NCBI RefSeq assembly: GCF_006496635.1
Contig: NZ_CP022958.1
Location: forward strand, 2,046,001 to 2,110,000
Origin: Azoarcus sp. DD4
GTDB lineage: Bacteria; Pseudomonadota; Gammaproteobacteria; Burkholderiales; Rhodocyclaceae
DNA: 64,000 nt
Direction: 5' to 3'
Shown: one piece after another, positions 17,530 through 29,748 of the stretch
Layout: the number at the start of each line of letters is the position of its first letter
Position numbering within the stretch: position 1 is the stretch's first letter
Translations under genes and position numbers: made by a program
Notes under the pieces: generated by a model
What the model was told of the DNA's origin: nothing
The model's database searches: none
The model's input: only the letters and a program-made list of their open reading frames with translations

Positions 17530-17557
17530 CTTGAATTCGCCCGTGCTGGCCCCATAT
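17530..17557 (+). promoter_or_regulatory. Sigma-32 (heat-shock) promoter of clpB
   Basis: The -35 element CTTGAA (17530-17535), a 14-base spacer and the -10 element CCCCATAT (17550-17557) match the RpoH consensus almost exactly. Transcription would begin about 17564-17566, leaving a ~27-base leader before the clpB ATG. An AAGGA ribosome site lies at 17579-17583. Confidence 0.88.
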
Positions 17558-17591
17558 CCCTGCCAAGCCGCTCAGCACAAGGACGATCGCC

Positions 17592-20174
<2,583 letters not shown>

Positions 20175-20204
20175 CTCCGGCTGCAGCGGGGCGGGCAGGC
20201 GCAG

Positions 20205-20239
20205 ACGGGGCGGCTTCCTTCAATAGGCCGCCCCGTTTT
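20205..20239 (+). terminator. Intrinsic terminator after clpB
   Basis: A perfect 10-bp stem, ACGGGGCGGC (20205-20214) with GCCGCCCCGT (20227-20236), then a short TTTT run (20236-20239). It lies 31 bases after the clpB stop and touches the end of the convergent GGDEF/EAL gene. Confidence 0.75.
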
Positions 20240-20240
20240 C

Positions 20241-23200
20241 TCATGCCTCCAGCGTCGCCTGCATCCAGGCTTCGAAGTCCGTCACGTCGAGCGGGCGGGA
20301 GTAGAGGAAGCCCTGTAGCGTGTGGCAGCCGCGGGCGACGAGGAAGTCGCGCTGGGCCGTCGTTTCAACGCCTTCTGCCACCACCTCGAGGCCGAGATCG
20401 CGGGCGAGCGACAGCGTGGCGGCGGTGACCGCCGCGTCCTCCGGATCGCCAGGAAGATCCTTGACGAAGGAGCGGTCGATCTTCAGCCGCCCGATCGGCA
20501 GGCGCTTGAGGTAGGCGAGGCTGGAGTAGCCGGTGCCGAAGTCGTCCAGCGCCAACGTCAGCCCCATGTTGGCCAGCCTGCGCAGACGCCCGGACAGTTC
20601 GGCGCTTGCCTGCATCAGCGCGCTTTCGGTGATTTCGAGCTCGATGCGCTCCGGGTTGGCGCCGGTTTCCGCCAGGATGTCGGCCACCGAGTCGACGAAG
20701 TCCTCACGGCGGAACTGCAGGGCCGAGATGTTTACGCCCACCATCAGGTGAAGGCCGTTCGCAGCCCAGGCCACCTGCTGACGGCAGGCTTCGCGCAGTA
20801 CCCACACGCCGAGAGGAATGATGAGCCCGGAATCTTCCGCCACCGGGATGAACTGGGCGGGCGGGACCAGGCCGAGTTCAGGGTGCTTCCAGCGGACCAG
20901 CGCTTCGCAGCCGTTCGGGCGGTCGGTGGCGGCGGCGATCTGCGGCTGGTAGTGCAGCGTCAACTCGTTGCGCTCGATTGCCCGGCGCAGCGCGTTTTCC
21001 AGCATCAGGCGTTCGAAGGCGCGGGTGTTCATCTCCGGCACGAAGAACTGGAAGTTGTTGCGGCCGGCTTCCTTGGCACCGTACATCGCGGTGTCGGCGT
21101 GCTTGAGCAGCGTATCGACGTCGGCGCCGTCGCCGGGGAAGAGCGAGATACCGATGCTGACCGAGGGTGACAGTTCGTGCTCGTCGATGACCACCGGCGC
21201 GGTGAGCACCTCCAGCATCTTGCGTGCGACGGCGGCGGCGTCGGCCGGCTGCGAAAGGTGGGGCAGCAGGGCGACGAACTCGTCGCCGCCCAGCCGCGCG
21301 AACATGTCCTCCTCCCGCAGGCAATGGGACAGGCGCTGGGCGACTGCCGACAGCAGACGATCGCCAACCGGGTGGCCGAGCGAATCGTTCACCGTCTTGA
21401 AGTTGTCGAGGTCCAGGAAGAGTACCGCCAGCGAATGGTCGTGGCGTTGTGCCTGACTGAGGGCATTGCGGGCCTGGTTCATCCAGGCGCTGCGATTGGG
21501 GAGGCCGGTCAGCGCGTCGAAATGGGCGAGGTACTGGATGTGCGCCTCGGCCTCGCGTGCGCTGGTCACGTCCTGCACGGTGCCGCGTACCCGCTGCAGT
21601 TCGGTGCCATGCCATTCGCTTTCGATCTGGAACTGCACGATGCGGGTGGGGCGGGCCTGCACGCGGCAGTCCACGGTGGCGTGCTCCGGCGCGCGTGCGA
21701 CCTGTTCGAGTGCGGTCAGCAGCACCGGACGGTCGGGGGGGATGACGGCAGCGAGCAGATCCTCCATGCGCGCCAGACGCCCTTCGGCCAGGTCGAGCAC
21801 ATTGTGCAGTTCGCTCGAACAACGCAGCTTGTCGAGATCCGCGTCGGTCTCCCAGCTGCCCAGGTGCGCGATGCGCTGCGCCTGGGTGAGCGCGGTCTGC
21901 TGTTCGCGCAGGCGGCTGCTGGCTTTGGCAAGTTCGGCCGTGCGGCGTTCCACCAGCGCGGCGATGCGGCGGGTGTTGCCGGTCGTGATCAGCAGGAAGG
22001 CACCCAGCATACCGACCGACACCAGGCCGACAGCGATGGAGCTCCACGCGGCCCAACTCCGTATTGCGCCGAGATAGTCCATGCTGGCGCGCTGCACCAG
22101 GGCCCAGCGCCGCTCGGCGAAGTGCAGCGGGCTGGCGTGAGAGATCCGGCCGGCGAGCCATTGATCGCGATCGCAGCCCTCGGCGCCGGACAGACGGCGG
22201 TTGCCGGGTGTCGCGTCGAGATCGACGAGGCAGAGTTCTATGCCGCTGGCGAGCGCGCCGCTGATTGCGCTGGAGAGCGCATCGTCCATGCGGAACACGC
22301 TGGAGATCACGCCGCGCAGGTGGCGTTCGGCGGCGAACTCGCTCTGTCGCTCGAAGACCGCGAGATACACCGCCACGCCACGCTGGACGCCGCTCTCCTG
22401 TACCAGGCGGATGCCTTCGGTGGCCGCGGCACGGCCGCTGACACGAGCCTGGTGGATCGCGGCGGCGGTGGCTGGCAGCGAGAGGGGATTCAGGCCGAGC
22501 ACGCTGCGATTGGACGCGAGCGGTTCGACGAAGGTGATGGGGAGGTATTCATCCGCTGCCGCCGCCGCAAAGGTCTGGCCGCTGGGCATGCGGTCGAGTA
22601 TGCGGAAGTCCGCGACGTCGGTCCGCCTGATCCTGTCCTCGTAGGCAGCGGCTTCGTCGTGGCGGACGAGCGGGCTCCAACCGAAATTCTGGGCGCCCGG
22701 ATAGCGGTCCAGCCAGGGCATGACGAAGTCGCGGAAATCGTTCCGACCGACATCGGAACTGACCGAGATCAGCCGCTCGATCGACTGCATCATGTCGATC
22801 TGTACATCGAGGCGTTTGCGTACCTGGCTGGCGAAGTGCTCGGCGTCGCGGTTGAACTGATTCTGTACGCGCAGCGCTTCCCAGCTGTGCACCTGGTGGA
22901 AGGCGAAGCCGAGCAGCACGATGGCGATGCCCAGCGGCAGGGCGATACCGAGGCGGCGCGAACGCCAGTCGGCGGTGGGGCGGCCGAAAAAGGCGAACAT
23001 CAGCGGCGTGGCGACGATTACGCCGAGCGTGTCGCCCACCCACCAGTTCCACCAGTTGAACGAGGCCTCGTTGGCCGGCAACACGCCGGACAGCGCAAGA
23101 ACCGGGATGGCGATGCTGGGGCTGACCAGGCAACTGGCGGGAGCTACCAGGGCGAGGAAGCGGACGATGGCGGACGGGGTGTCGAGCGCGTTCGGAAAGC

Positions 23201-23513
23201 GTACCAGCCATTGTGCGAGTGATTTGCCTGCTGCGGCCTGCAGGCATGCGCCGCACGGGATGAGCAGAATGCCCAACCAGTTGACGTCGATGATGGACGA
23301 CTGCATCAGCGCCAGTATCTGTACTGCCAGCGAGCCGGCAAAAATGGCCGGCAGCAGGCGCCAGCCAAAGATGATCAGGGCGGACAGTGCGATGCCGGCG
23401 GCCGGGAAGAAGGGGGCGGCGTACCCTGGCGGTACGGCCAGCTTCAGCGAGACGCCGCCAATGACGGCATAAGCGGCAGCGATCAGTGCGAGCTGTGCGG
23501 GATAGGAACGCAT
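20241..23513 (-). CDS. Membrane MASE1-CHASE-PAS-GGDEF-EAL cyclic-di-GMP protein
   Basis: 1090 residues. The N-terminus (about 1-215) is a multi-helix MASE1 membrane sensor. A CHASE-like periplasmic domain follows (about 230-440, including DFVMPWLDRYPGAQNFGWSP), then a membrane helix (about 480-505), a PAS-like region, and GGDEF and EAL domains. The GGDEF motif is intact at 742-746, preceded by REED at the RxxD inhibitory I-site position, so diguanylate cyclase activity with product inhibition is plausible. The EAL motif is intact at about 870, with the LDDFGTGYSSL loop and KIDRSFV, so phosphodiesterase activity is also plausible. Net direction cannot be read from sequence. It is transcribed alone, divergent from ppiD. 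Confidence 0.92.
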   Translation of the reverse strand: MRSYPAQLALIAAAYAVIGGVSLKLAVPPGYAAPFFPAAGIALSALIIFGWRLLPAIFAGSLAVQILALMQSSIIDVNWLGILLIPCGACLQAAAGKSLAQWLVRFPNALDTPSAIVRFLALVAPASCLVSPSIAIPVLALSGVLPANEASFNWWNWWVGDTLGVIVATPLMFAFFGRPTADWRSRRLGIALPLGIAIVLLGFAFHQVHSWEALRVQNQFNRDAEHFASQVRKRLDVQIDMMQSIERLISVSSDVGRNDFRDFVMPWLDRYPGAQNFGWSPLVRHDEAAAYEDRIRRTDVADFRILDRMPSGQTFAAAAADEYLPITFVEPLASNRSVLGLNPLSLPATAAAIHQARVSGRAAATEGIRLVQESGVQRGVAVYLAVFERQSEFAAERHLRGVISSVFRMDDALSSAISGALASGIELCLVDLDATPGNRRLSGAEGCDRDQWLAGRISHASPLHFAERRWALVQRASMDYLGAIRSWAAWSSIAVGLVSVGMLGAFLLITTGNTRRIAALVERRTAELAKASSRLREQQTALTQAQRIAHLGSWETDADLDKLRCSSELHNVLDLAEGRLARMEDLLAAVIPPDRPVLLTALEQVARAPEHATVDCRVQARPTRIVQFQIESEWHGTELQRVRGTVQDVTSAREAEAHIQYLAHFDALTGLPNRSAWMNQARNALSQAQRHDHSLAVLFLDLDNFKTVNDSLGHPVGDRLLSAVAQRLSHCLREEDMFARLGGDEFVALLPHLSQPADAAAVARKMLEVLTAPVVIDEHELSPSVSIGISLFPGDGADVDTLLKHADTAMYGAKEAGRNNFQFFVPEMNTRAFERLMLENALRRAIERNELTLHYQPQIAAATDRPNGCEALVRWKHPELGLVPPAQFIPVAEDSGLIIPLGVWVLREACRQQVAWAANGLHLMVGVNISALQFRREDFVDSVADILAETGANPERIELEITESALMQASAELSGRLRRLANMGLTLALDDFGTGYSSLAYLKRLPIGRLKIDRSFVKDLPGDPEDAAVTAATLSLARDLGLEVVAEGVETTAQRDFLVARGCHTLQGFLYSRPLDVTDFEAWMQATLEA

Positions 23514-23663
23514 GGCGCGCAGTATAGCTGCGGCCGTCCCCGCAAACCGTGGTCTGGGCCACAGTCCGAGGCCTGCGGCGGGGCCGGATGCGCTACACTC
23601 CGGCCTCTGGCGTCACGACCCTGTCCTGTGCGCCGTATCCCCGAGTCTTACACGGAAATCAAG

Positions 23664-25559
23664 ATGTTCGAGGCTGTTCGCAACAACAAGCGTGTCGCCC
23701 AGGTCATCCTGGCGCTGCTCATCGTTCCTTTTGCATTTTTCGGTCTGGATGCCTATTTCCAGGACGGTCCCGGCGGCGGCGATGTGGCCGTGGTCGACGG
23801 TACGCCCATCCGCGCGGTCGAGTTCGACCAGGCCCTGCGCGAGCGCCAGGATCGCCTGCGCAGCACCATGGATGGCCAGGTCGATCGCGCCCTGCTTGAG
23901 TCCGAGGTCTTGCGCCGCTCGGTGCTCGACAACCTGGTGAACCAGCGGGTGCTTGTCCGTTACTCGGCCGACAATCACATGGTGGTCAGCCCGCAGGAAC
24001 TGCAGGACACCATCGCTGCGGTGGAGGCCTTCCAGGAAAACGGCCGCTTCTCGCTGCAGCGCTACGAGTCGCTGCTGCGTGCCCAGGGAATGACACCGGC
24101 CGGTTTCGAGGCGCGTCTCGCCCAGGATGTGCGCATCCAGCAGATCACGGCCTCGGTTGCCGAGGCCGGTTTTGCGCCCAAGGCGTCGGCCAAGCGCTTC
24201 CTTGCCGCGCAGCTGGAAGAACGCGAGATCCGCGAACTGCGCTTCCCCGCGAACCGCTACCTGGCCGAGGTGAAGCTGGCCGACGGTGCGGCGCAGCGTT
24301 ACTACGAGGCCAACGGCGCGCGTTTCGAGCGTCCGGCGCGACTCAAGGCCGAATACGTGGTGCTCGACGAGGCGGCGCTTGGTAAGTCGGTCAAGGTGAG
24401 CGACGAAGAGGTGAAGGCCTACTACGACGCCAACCAGTCGCGCTACGGTCAGGCCGAGGAGCGGCGCGCGAGCCACATCCTGATCCAGGTCGACGCCGAT
24501 GCGCCCGAAGATGCGGTTGCCAAGGCGCGCGCGACGATAGACGACATCGCGAGTCGTCTGGCCAAGGATCCGAAGCAGTTCGGGGAGCTCGCCAAGGCGT
24601 CGTCGCAGGATCCGGGTTCCGCCTCGCGCGGCGGCGACCTGGGTTTCTTCGGTCGCGGCGCCATGGTCAAGGCGTTCGAGGATGCAGCGTTTTCGCAGAA
24701 CAAGGGCGAGGTTGGCCCGGTGGTGCGCTCGGACTTCGGCTTTCACATCATCCAGGTCACCGACATCAAGCCGACGACGGTTCGTCCCTTCGAGAGCGTG
24801 CGGGGCGAGATCGTCGAGGAACTGCGCAAGCAGGCTGTCGGCCGCCGCTTCGCCGAAGTTGCCGAGCAGTTTTCCAACATGGTGTACGAGCAGTCGGACA
24901 GCCTGAAGCCGGTGGCCGACCAGTTCGGCCTGGAGATCCGCAGCAGCGACTGGATCAACCGCGGTGCCGAGGCGCTCGGCAGCTATCGCAGTCCGCGTCT
25001 GGTCGAGGCCCTGTTCTCCGACGATGTGGTGAAGAACGCCCGCAACACCGAGGCGGTCGAGGCGGGGGCGAATACCCTGGTGGCGGCCCGGGTGCAGTCC
25101 TTCGAAGCGGCTCAGCGCCTGCCCTTTGACGATGTGAAGGCTCAGATCGACCAGCAGTTGCGCAACGAAGAGGCGGCGAAACTGGCCGCCGAACGGGGCG
25201 CTGCCGTGCTCGCCGCGCTGGAGAAGGGCGAGAGCCCGAGCGGAGACTGGACGCCGAGTCGCAAGCTGCAACGCGGCGCGCCCGCGCTGCCGGGGCCCGC
25301 CATGCAGGCGGTGTTTTCGGCCCCGACCGGCAAGCTGCCGGCGCATGTCGGTGTGAACGTGCCTGACGGCGGCTATGTCGTGTATCGCATCGACGCGGTG
25401 AATCGGCCGCAACTGGCCGACGACGACCCGCGCATCGCCGCAGTGGTCAGCCAGTACGGACGGCTGGTTTCCGAGCGTGATTTCGGCGCTTTCCTTAACC
25501 AGTTGCGCGAGCGCTACAAGGTTCAGCTCAAGCTGGTTGAGAACAAGCCCGCGCAGTAA
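23664..25559 (+). CDS. ppiD: Periplasmic folding chaperone PpiD (SurA-N/parvulin family)
   Basis: 631 residues, standard for PpiD. The N-terminus has a membrane anchor (RVAQVILALLIVPFAFFGLDAYF, about 10-32). A SurA-like chaperone region follows and a single parvulin PPIase domain lies near 268-365 (ASHILIQVD through DFGFHIIQVTD, with GGDLGFFGRGAMV). PpiD is anchored at the inner membrane and helps exported proteins leaving the Sec translocon. ATG 23664 (MFEAVRNNKRVAQV) matches the family start; an in-frame upstream start at 23628 adds residues without homology. It ends at a strong bidirectional terminator. Confidence 0.92.
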   Translation: MFEAVRNNKRVAQVILALLIVPFAFFGLDAYFQDGPGGGDVAVVDGTPIRAVEFDQALRERQDRLRSTMDGQVDRALLESEVLRRSVLDNLVNQRVLVRYSADNHMVVSPQELQDTIAAVEAFQENGRFSLQRYESLLRAQGMTPAGFEARLAQDVRIQQITASVAEAGFAPKASAKRFLAAQLEEREIRELRFPANRYLAEVKLADGAAQRYYEANGARFERPARLKAEYVVLDEAALGKSVKVSDEEVKAYYDANQSRYGQAEERRASHILIQVDADAPEDAVAKARATIDDIASRLAKDPKQFGELAKASSQDPGSASRGGDLGFFGRGAMVKAFEDAAFSQNKGEVGPVVRSDFGFHIIQVTDIKPTTVRPFESVRGEIVEELRKQAVGRRFAEVAEQFSNMVYEQSDSLKPVADQFGLEIRSSDWINRGAEALGSYRSPRLVEALFSDDVVKNARNTEAVEAGANTLVAARVQSFEAAQRLPFDDVKAQIDQQLRNEEAAKLAAERGAAVLAALEKGESPSGDWTPSRKLQRGAPALPGPAMQAVFSAPTGKLPAHVGVNVPDGGYVVYRIDAVNRPQLADDDPRIAAVVSQYGRLVSERDFGAFLNQLRERYKVQLKLVENKPAQ

Positions 25560-25573
25560 GCGGCAGGCGCTTC

Positions 25574-25613
25574 AAAACAAAACGCCCGGCTACATGGCCG
25601 GGCGTTTTGTTTT
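25574..25613. terminator. Bidirectional terminator between ppiD and fabI
   Basis: A perfect 17-bp inverted repeat (25574-25590 and 25597-25613) with loop TACATG. The stem core is CGCCCGGC and the outer ends are AAAACAAAA and TTTTGTTTT, so both strands have a T-rich tract after a GC stem. It serves the convergent ppiD (+) and fabI (-). Confidence 0.92.
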
Positions 25614-25645
25614 CACCTGCCGGGGCGCTGCGCACCCGGCCGGGT

Positions 25646-26437
25646 TCAGACCTGTTCGGAATTGCCGAGTGCGGTGGTGTTGAAACCTGCGTCGACATAC
25701 ATGATCTCGCCGGTGATGCCGCTGGCGAGATCCGAGCAGAGAAAGGCGGCGGCATTGCCGACTTCGTCGATGGTGACGTTGCGGCGCAGCGGCGCATTGC
25801 GCTCGTTGAACGAGAGCAGCTTGCCGAAGCTGCCGATGCCTGACGCGGCCAGCGTCTTGATCGGGCCGGCGGAGATCGCGTTCACCCGCGTGCCCTCCGG
25901 GCCGACGCAGACGGCCATGTAGCGCACCGCGGCTTCGAGGCTGGCCTTCGCCAGACCCATGATGTTGTAGTTGGGCATGGTACGGACTGCGCCCAGGTAG
26001 GACAGCGTCAGGATGGCGCCATTGCGGCCCTTCATCAGCGGACGTGCGGCCTTGGCGAGCGCCGGGAAGCTGTAGGCGCTGACTTCCTGCGAAATGCGGA
26101 AGGCTTCGCGGGAGAACCCGTCGAGGAAATCGCCTTCGAGCGCGTCGCTCGGGGCGAAGGCGATCGAATGCACCAAGCCGTCGAGCCCGTCCCATTTCTG
26201 GCCGATCTGCTCGAACAGCGCAGTGATCTCGGCATCGTTCTGGACGTCACAGGCGTAGAGCATCGTGCTGCCGAAGTCGGCCGCCATCTTGGCCACACGC
26301 TCCTGGAAACGCTCGTTCTGGTACGTGAAGGCAAGTTCCGCGCCCTCGCGATGCATGGCCTTGGCGATGCCATAGGCAATCGAGCGGTTGCTGAGCAGCC
26401 CGGTAATGAGGATGCGTTTGCCGGCGAGAAAGCCCAT
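25646..26437 (-). CDS. fabI: Enoyl-[acyl-carrier-protein] reductase (NADH)
   Basis: 263 residues. FabI reduces the enoyl-ACP double bond in the last step of fatty-acid elongation and is the triclosan target. It is an atypical short-chain dehydrogenase: the N-terminal ITGLLSNRSIAYGIAKAM and the catalytic Tyr-x6-Lys in NYNIMGLAKASLEAAVR are present, as is VNAISAGPIKTLA. The start MGFLAGKRILITG has CGGAG upstream. An in-frame upstream start would add unrelated residues. Confidence 0.95.
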   Translation of the reverse strand: MGFLAGKRILITGLLSNRSIAYGIAKAMHREGAELAFTYQNERFQERVAKMAADFGSTMLYACDVQNDAEITALFEQIGQKWDGLDGLVHSIAFAPSDALEGDFLDGFSREAFRISQEVSAYSFPALAKAARPLMKGRNGAILTLSYLGAVRTMPNYNIMGLAKASLEAAVRYMAVCVGPEGTRVNAISAGPIKTLAASGIGSFGKLLSFNERNAPLRRNVTIDEVGNAAAFLCSDLASGITGEIMYVDAGFNTTALGNSEQV

Positions 26438-26602
26438 GTAATACAACTCCGAGTGACAGAACCGATGATTATATCGAAAAGTTCCCCGAGCGCTTCCGTC
26501 CATCGGATATCGACAAATTGTTGCTGCGTCGCAGCAGGGTGTCGGGAAACCTGACAGAATCGCATCTCCCTTCCATATCGCGCCCCACCGGGCGTCGCCG
26601 TC

Positions 26603-27511
26603 GTGATCGTTCGCCCCAGGCCGCACTGGCTCAAGCTGCTATTCGTCCGTCGTGGTTCCATCCTCGGTCGCATCCTTCCGCAGCTACTATTCACCACGCT
26701 GCTTTCCGCCACGGTGGTGCTGGCCCATGGACAGCTCTTCCACTGGAAGGTGACGCTGACCTCGGCGCCGTTCTCGCTGATGGGCGTGGCGCTGGCGATC
26801 TTTCTCGGCTTTCGCAACAGCGCCAGCTACGACCGTTACTGGGAAGCGCGCAAGCTTTGGGGGCGGCTGCTGGTGGAGGCGCGCACCGTTACCCGGCAGG
26901 CGCTGACGATGACAAGGCGGCGCACCGATGCGCGCCCCTTCGTCCTCGGGGTAATCGCCTTCACCTTTGCGTTGCGCAACCAGTTGCGCGGCCTGCCGGC
27001 GGTGAAGGGTCTCGACGGCCTGCTCCCGACTTCGCTGCTTGTACGCCTGGAAACGGTGCGCTTTCCCTGTGCGCTGATCCTGCTTTGGCTGGCTGAATGG
27101 CTGCGCGAACGGCGCGAGGCGGGCGAACTCGATCCCGTGTTGGTGCAGCGGATCGACGTCCATGTGTCCGGGCTCTCGGAAGTGCTGGGCGGCTGCGAAC
27201 GCATTGCCAGCACGCCGCTGCCCTTCACCTATTCGGTCATCCTGCATCGCACGGTGTACCTGTATTGCATGATGCTGCCCTTCGGTCTGGTAGACGCGAT
27301 CGGGATGATGACGCCGGTGGTGGTGGCCTTCGTGTCCTACACCTTCTTCGCGCTCGAAGCCCTGAGCGATGAGATCGAGGAACCCTTCGGCCTTGCGCCC
27401 AACGATCTGGCGCTGGACGCGATGGCGGCCGGCATCGAGGCCAGTCTGCGCGAGATGCTGGGCGAGAAGGCGCAGCCGGCGCCCACTCCCCAAGACTACA
27501 TACTGACTTGA
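26603..27511 (+). CDS. Bestrophin family (UPF0187/YneE) ion channel protein
   Basis: 302 residues. The hallmark segment GFRNSASYDRYWEARKLWG (about residues 72-90) is characteristic of bestrophin-like bacterial channels. Hydrophobic helices lie at about 22-42, 55-72 and 210-255. Bacterial members are anion or cation channels in the inner membrane. Its physiological ion and regulation cannot be inferred. It lies between fabI (divergent) and the transporter operon. Confidence 0.85.
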   Translation: MIVRPRPHWLKLLFVRRGSILGRILPQLLFTTLLSATVVLAHGQLFHWKVTLTSAPFSLMGVALAIFLGFRNSASYDRYWEARKLWGRLLVEARTVTRQALTMTRRRTDARPFVLGVIAFTFALRNQLRGLPAVKGLDGLLPTSLLVRLETVRFPCALILLWLAEWLRERREAGELDPVLVQRIDVHVSGLSEVLGGCERIASTPLPFTYSVILHRTVYLYCMMLPFGLVDAIGMMTPVVVAFVSYTFFALEALSDEIEEPFGLAPNDLALDAMAAGIEASLREMLGEKAQPAPTPQDYILT

Positions 27512-27539
27512 GCGGCAAGGCCGCATACACTCGCGGGCG

Positions 27540-29747
27540 ATGACTCGCCCTGTGCCACTCCACCCGATACGCCTTGCTGCGGCCGCGCTTGCAGGCGCCT
27601 CCTTGCTCGCCGGCTGCGGACCGCTCTGGAACGATCCTTACCCTGCGGTTGAGCGGGGACAGAACATCCTCTACAGCGCGTTCAGCCAGAGCCCCAAACA
27701 TCTGGACCCGGTTCAGTCCTATGCGGAAGACGAGGCGGTGTTCGTCTACCAGATCTACGAACCGCCACTGCAATACCACTACCTCAAGCGCCCCTACCAG
27801 CTCGAGCCCGGTTCAGCCGCCGGTATGCCCTTGCTCAAACGCTTTGATGCTGGGGGCCGGGAACTGCCGCCCAATGTCGATGCGTCCAGGGTGGCACGGA
27901 GCGTCTACGAGATCCGCGTCCGCGAGGGTGTGCTCTACCAGCCGCATCCGGCCTTCGCCAGGCGCGAGGACGGCACGCCGCGCTACTTCGATCTGAAGCC
28001 CGAGGATCTGCGCGGCGTGAACGGAGTCGCCGATTTTGCCGAAACCGGTTCCCGCGAGTTGGAGGCCGCCGATTTCGTCCACCAGATGAAGCGCCTGGCG
28101 CATCCGCAGCTGCACTCGCCGGTCTTCGAACTGATGGCGGAGTATCTGCCGGGGCTCAAGACCCTGCAGCAGCAACTGGCGGACGAGCTCAAGCGCAGAC
28201 CGGGTCGGCTGGATCTCGCGCGTTACGAACTGCCCGGCGTCGAGATCGTCGACCGATACACCTACCGCATCACCCTCAAGGGGGCCTATCCACAGTTTCT
28301 GTACTGGCTGTCGATGCCCTTCTTCGCGCCGGTGCCGCCCGAGGCCGATCGTTTCTTCGGGCAGCCGGGCATGGCCGAGCGCAACCTCACCCTCGACTGG
28401 TGGCCGATCGGCACCGGCCCCTACATGATGGTGGAGAATGATCCCAACGGCCGTATCGAACTGGCCCGTAACCCGAACTTCCGCGGCGAGAACTATCCCT
28501 GCGAGGGCGAAGCCGGCGACGAGGCTGCAGGCCTGCTGGCGGACTGCGGCAAGCCGATTCCCTTCATCGACCGCGCGGTTTTTTCGCGCGAGCGTGAAGG
28601 CATTCCGTACTGGAACAAGTTTCTGCAGGGTTACTACGACGCCTCGGGCGTGTCGTCAGACAACTTCGATCAGGCAGTGGTGCTGACCAGCCAGGGCGAG
28701 GTCAGCCTGTCCGACGACATGCAGGAACGCGGCATCCGCCTCCTTACCTCGGTCTCGCCGTCCATCTTCTACATGGGTTTCAACATGCTCGACCCAGTGG
28801 TCGGGGCGCCCGACGGGGCCGGCCCCGCCTCCCGCGAGAGGGCGCGCAAGCTGCGCCAGGCGATTTCGGTCGCGCTCGACATGGAAGAATTCGTGTCCAT
28901 CTTCATGAACGGCCGCGCCGTGCCGGCGATGCACCCGATTCCGCCGGGCGTCTTCGGTGCGCGTGAGGGCGAGGAGGGCATCAACCCGGTGGTGTATGAA
29001 TGGCGTGATGGTCGTCCATTGCGCCGAGGTGTCGAACGCGCGCGCCAACTGCTCGCGGAGGCGGGCTATCCGAACGGCCGCGACGCGAAGACCGGAGAAC
29101 CCCTGATCATCAACCTCGACACCACGCCAGGCGGGCTCGGCGACAAGGCACGTTCCGACTGGCTGGCCAAGCAGTTCCGCGATCTCGGCGTGCAGTTCGT
29201 GGTGCGGCCGACGGACTGGAACCGCTTCCAGGACAAGATCCGCCTGGGCAACGCCCAGCTCTTCTTTTTCGGCTGGAATGCCGACTATCCCGATCCCGAG
29301 AACATGCTGTTCCTGCTTCACGGCCCTCAGGGCAAGGTGAAATACCAGGGACAGAACGCGTCGAACTACACCAACGCGGAATTCGACGCGCTCTTCGAGC
29401 GGATGAAAACGCTGCCGGATGGTCCGCAGCGGCAGGCGGTGATCGATCGCATGGTGGCCATGCTCCAGCATGATGCGCCGTGGCTGTTCGGCTTCCACCC
29501 CAAGTCCTACTCCCTGCAGCATGGCTGGCTGCACAACCGCAAGCCGGGCAGCATCGTACGCAACGGCTTGAAGTACCAGCGCATCGACCTCGCCGAGCGG
29601 GAGGCCGCGCGCGCCGAGTGGAACCGGCCGGTGTGGTGGCCCTTGCTGGCGCTCGGCGTGCTGGGCGCACTGGTCGTGATGCCGGCGGTGTCGCACTGGC
29701 GCCGTCGCGAGCGCGAGACCGCGACGGTGGGCAGGGGAGTGCGCTGA
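27540..29747 (+). CDS. Extracellular solute-binding lipoprotein (SBP family 5), peptide-type ABC transporter
   Basis: 735 residues. The signal peptide ends in a lipobox (LLAGC, Cys about 22). The body is a family-5 peptide/opine-type solute-binding protein: SQSPKHLDPVQSYAEDEA near the N-terminus, NLTLDWWPIGTGPYMM and the FFFGWNADYPDPENML signature near the end. A hydrophobic segment at about 702-720 (WWPLLALGVLGALVVMPAV) followed by HWRRRER suggests a second, C-terminal membrane anchor, unusual for this family. It is followed one base later by a permease gene. The substrate is unknown; peptides are a guess from the family. Confidence 0.85.
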   Translation: MTRPVPLHPIRLAAAALAGASLLAGCGPLWNDPYPAVERGQNILYSAFSQSPKHLDPVQSYAEDEAVFVYQIYEPPLQYHYLKRPYQLEPGSAAGMPLLKRFDAGGRELPPNVDASRVARSVYEIRVREGVLYQPHPAFARREDGTPRYFDLKPEDLRGVNGVADFAETGSRELEAADFVHQMKRLAHPQLHSPVFELMAEYLPGLKTLQQQLADELKRRPGRLDLARYELPGVEIVDRYTYRITLKGAYPQFLYWLSMPFFAPVPPEADRFFGQPGMAERNLTLDWWPIGTGPYMMVENDPNGRIELARNPNFRGENYPCEGEAGDEAAGLLADCGKPIPFIDRAVFSREREGIPYWNKFLQGYYDASGVSSDNFDQAVVLTSQGEVSLSDDMQERGIRLLTSVSPSIFYMGFNMLDPVVGAPDGAGPASRERARKLRQAISVALDMEEFVSIFMNGRAVPAMHPIPPGVFGAREGEEGINPVVYEWRDGRPLRRGVERARQLLAEAGYPNGRDAKTGEPLIINLDTTPGGLGDKARSDWLAKQFRDLGVQFVVRPTDWNRFQDKIRLGNAQLFFFGWNADYPDPENMLFLLHGPQGKVKYQGQNASNYTNAEFDALFERMKTLPDGPQRQAVIDRMVAMLQHDAPWLFGFHPKSYSLQHGWLHNRKPGSIVRNGLKYQRIDLAEREAARAEWNRPVWWPLLALGVLGALVVMPAVSHWRRRERETATVGRGVR

Positions 29748-29748
29748 G

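Noticed and set aside
21177..23222. Long + strand open frame antisense to the GGDEF/EAL gene
   Set aside because: Codon shadow of a clear GGDEF/EAL coding sequence on the other strand; no motif seen.
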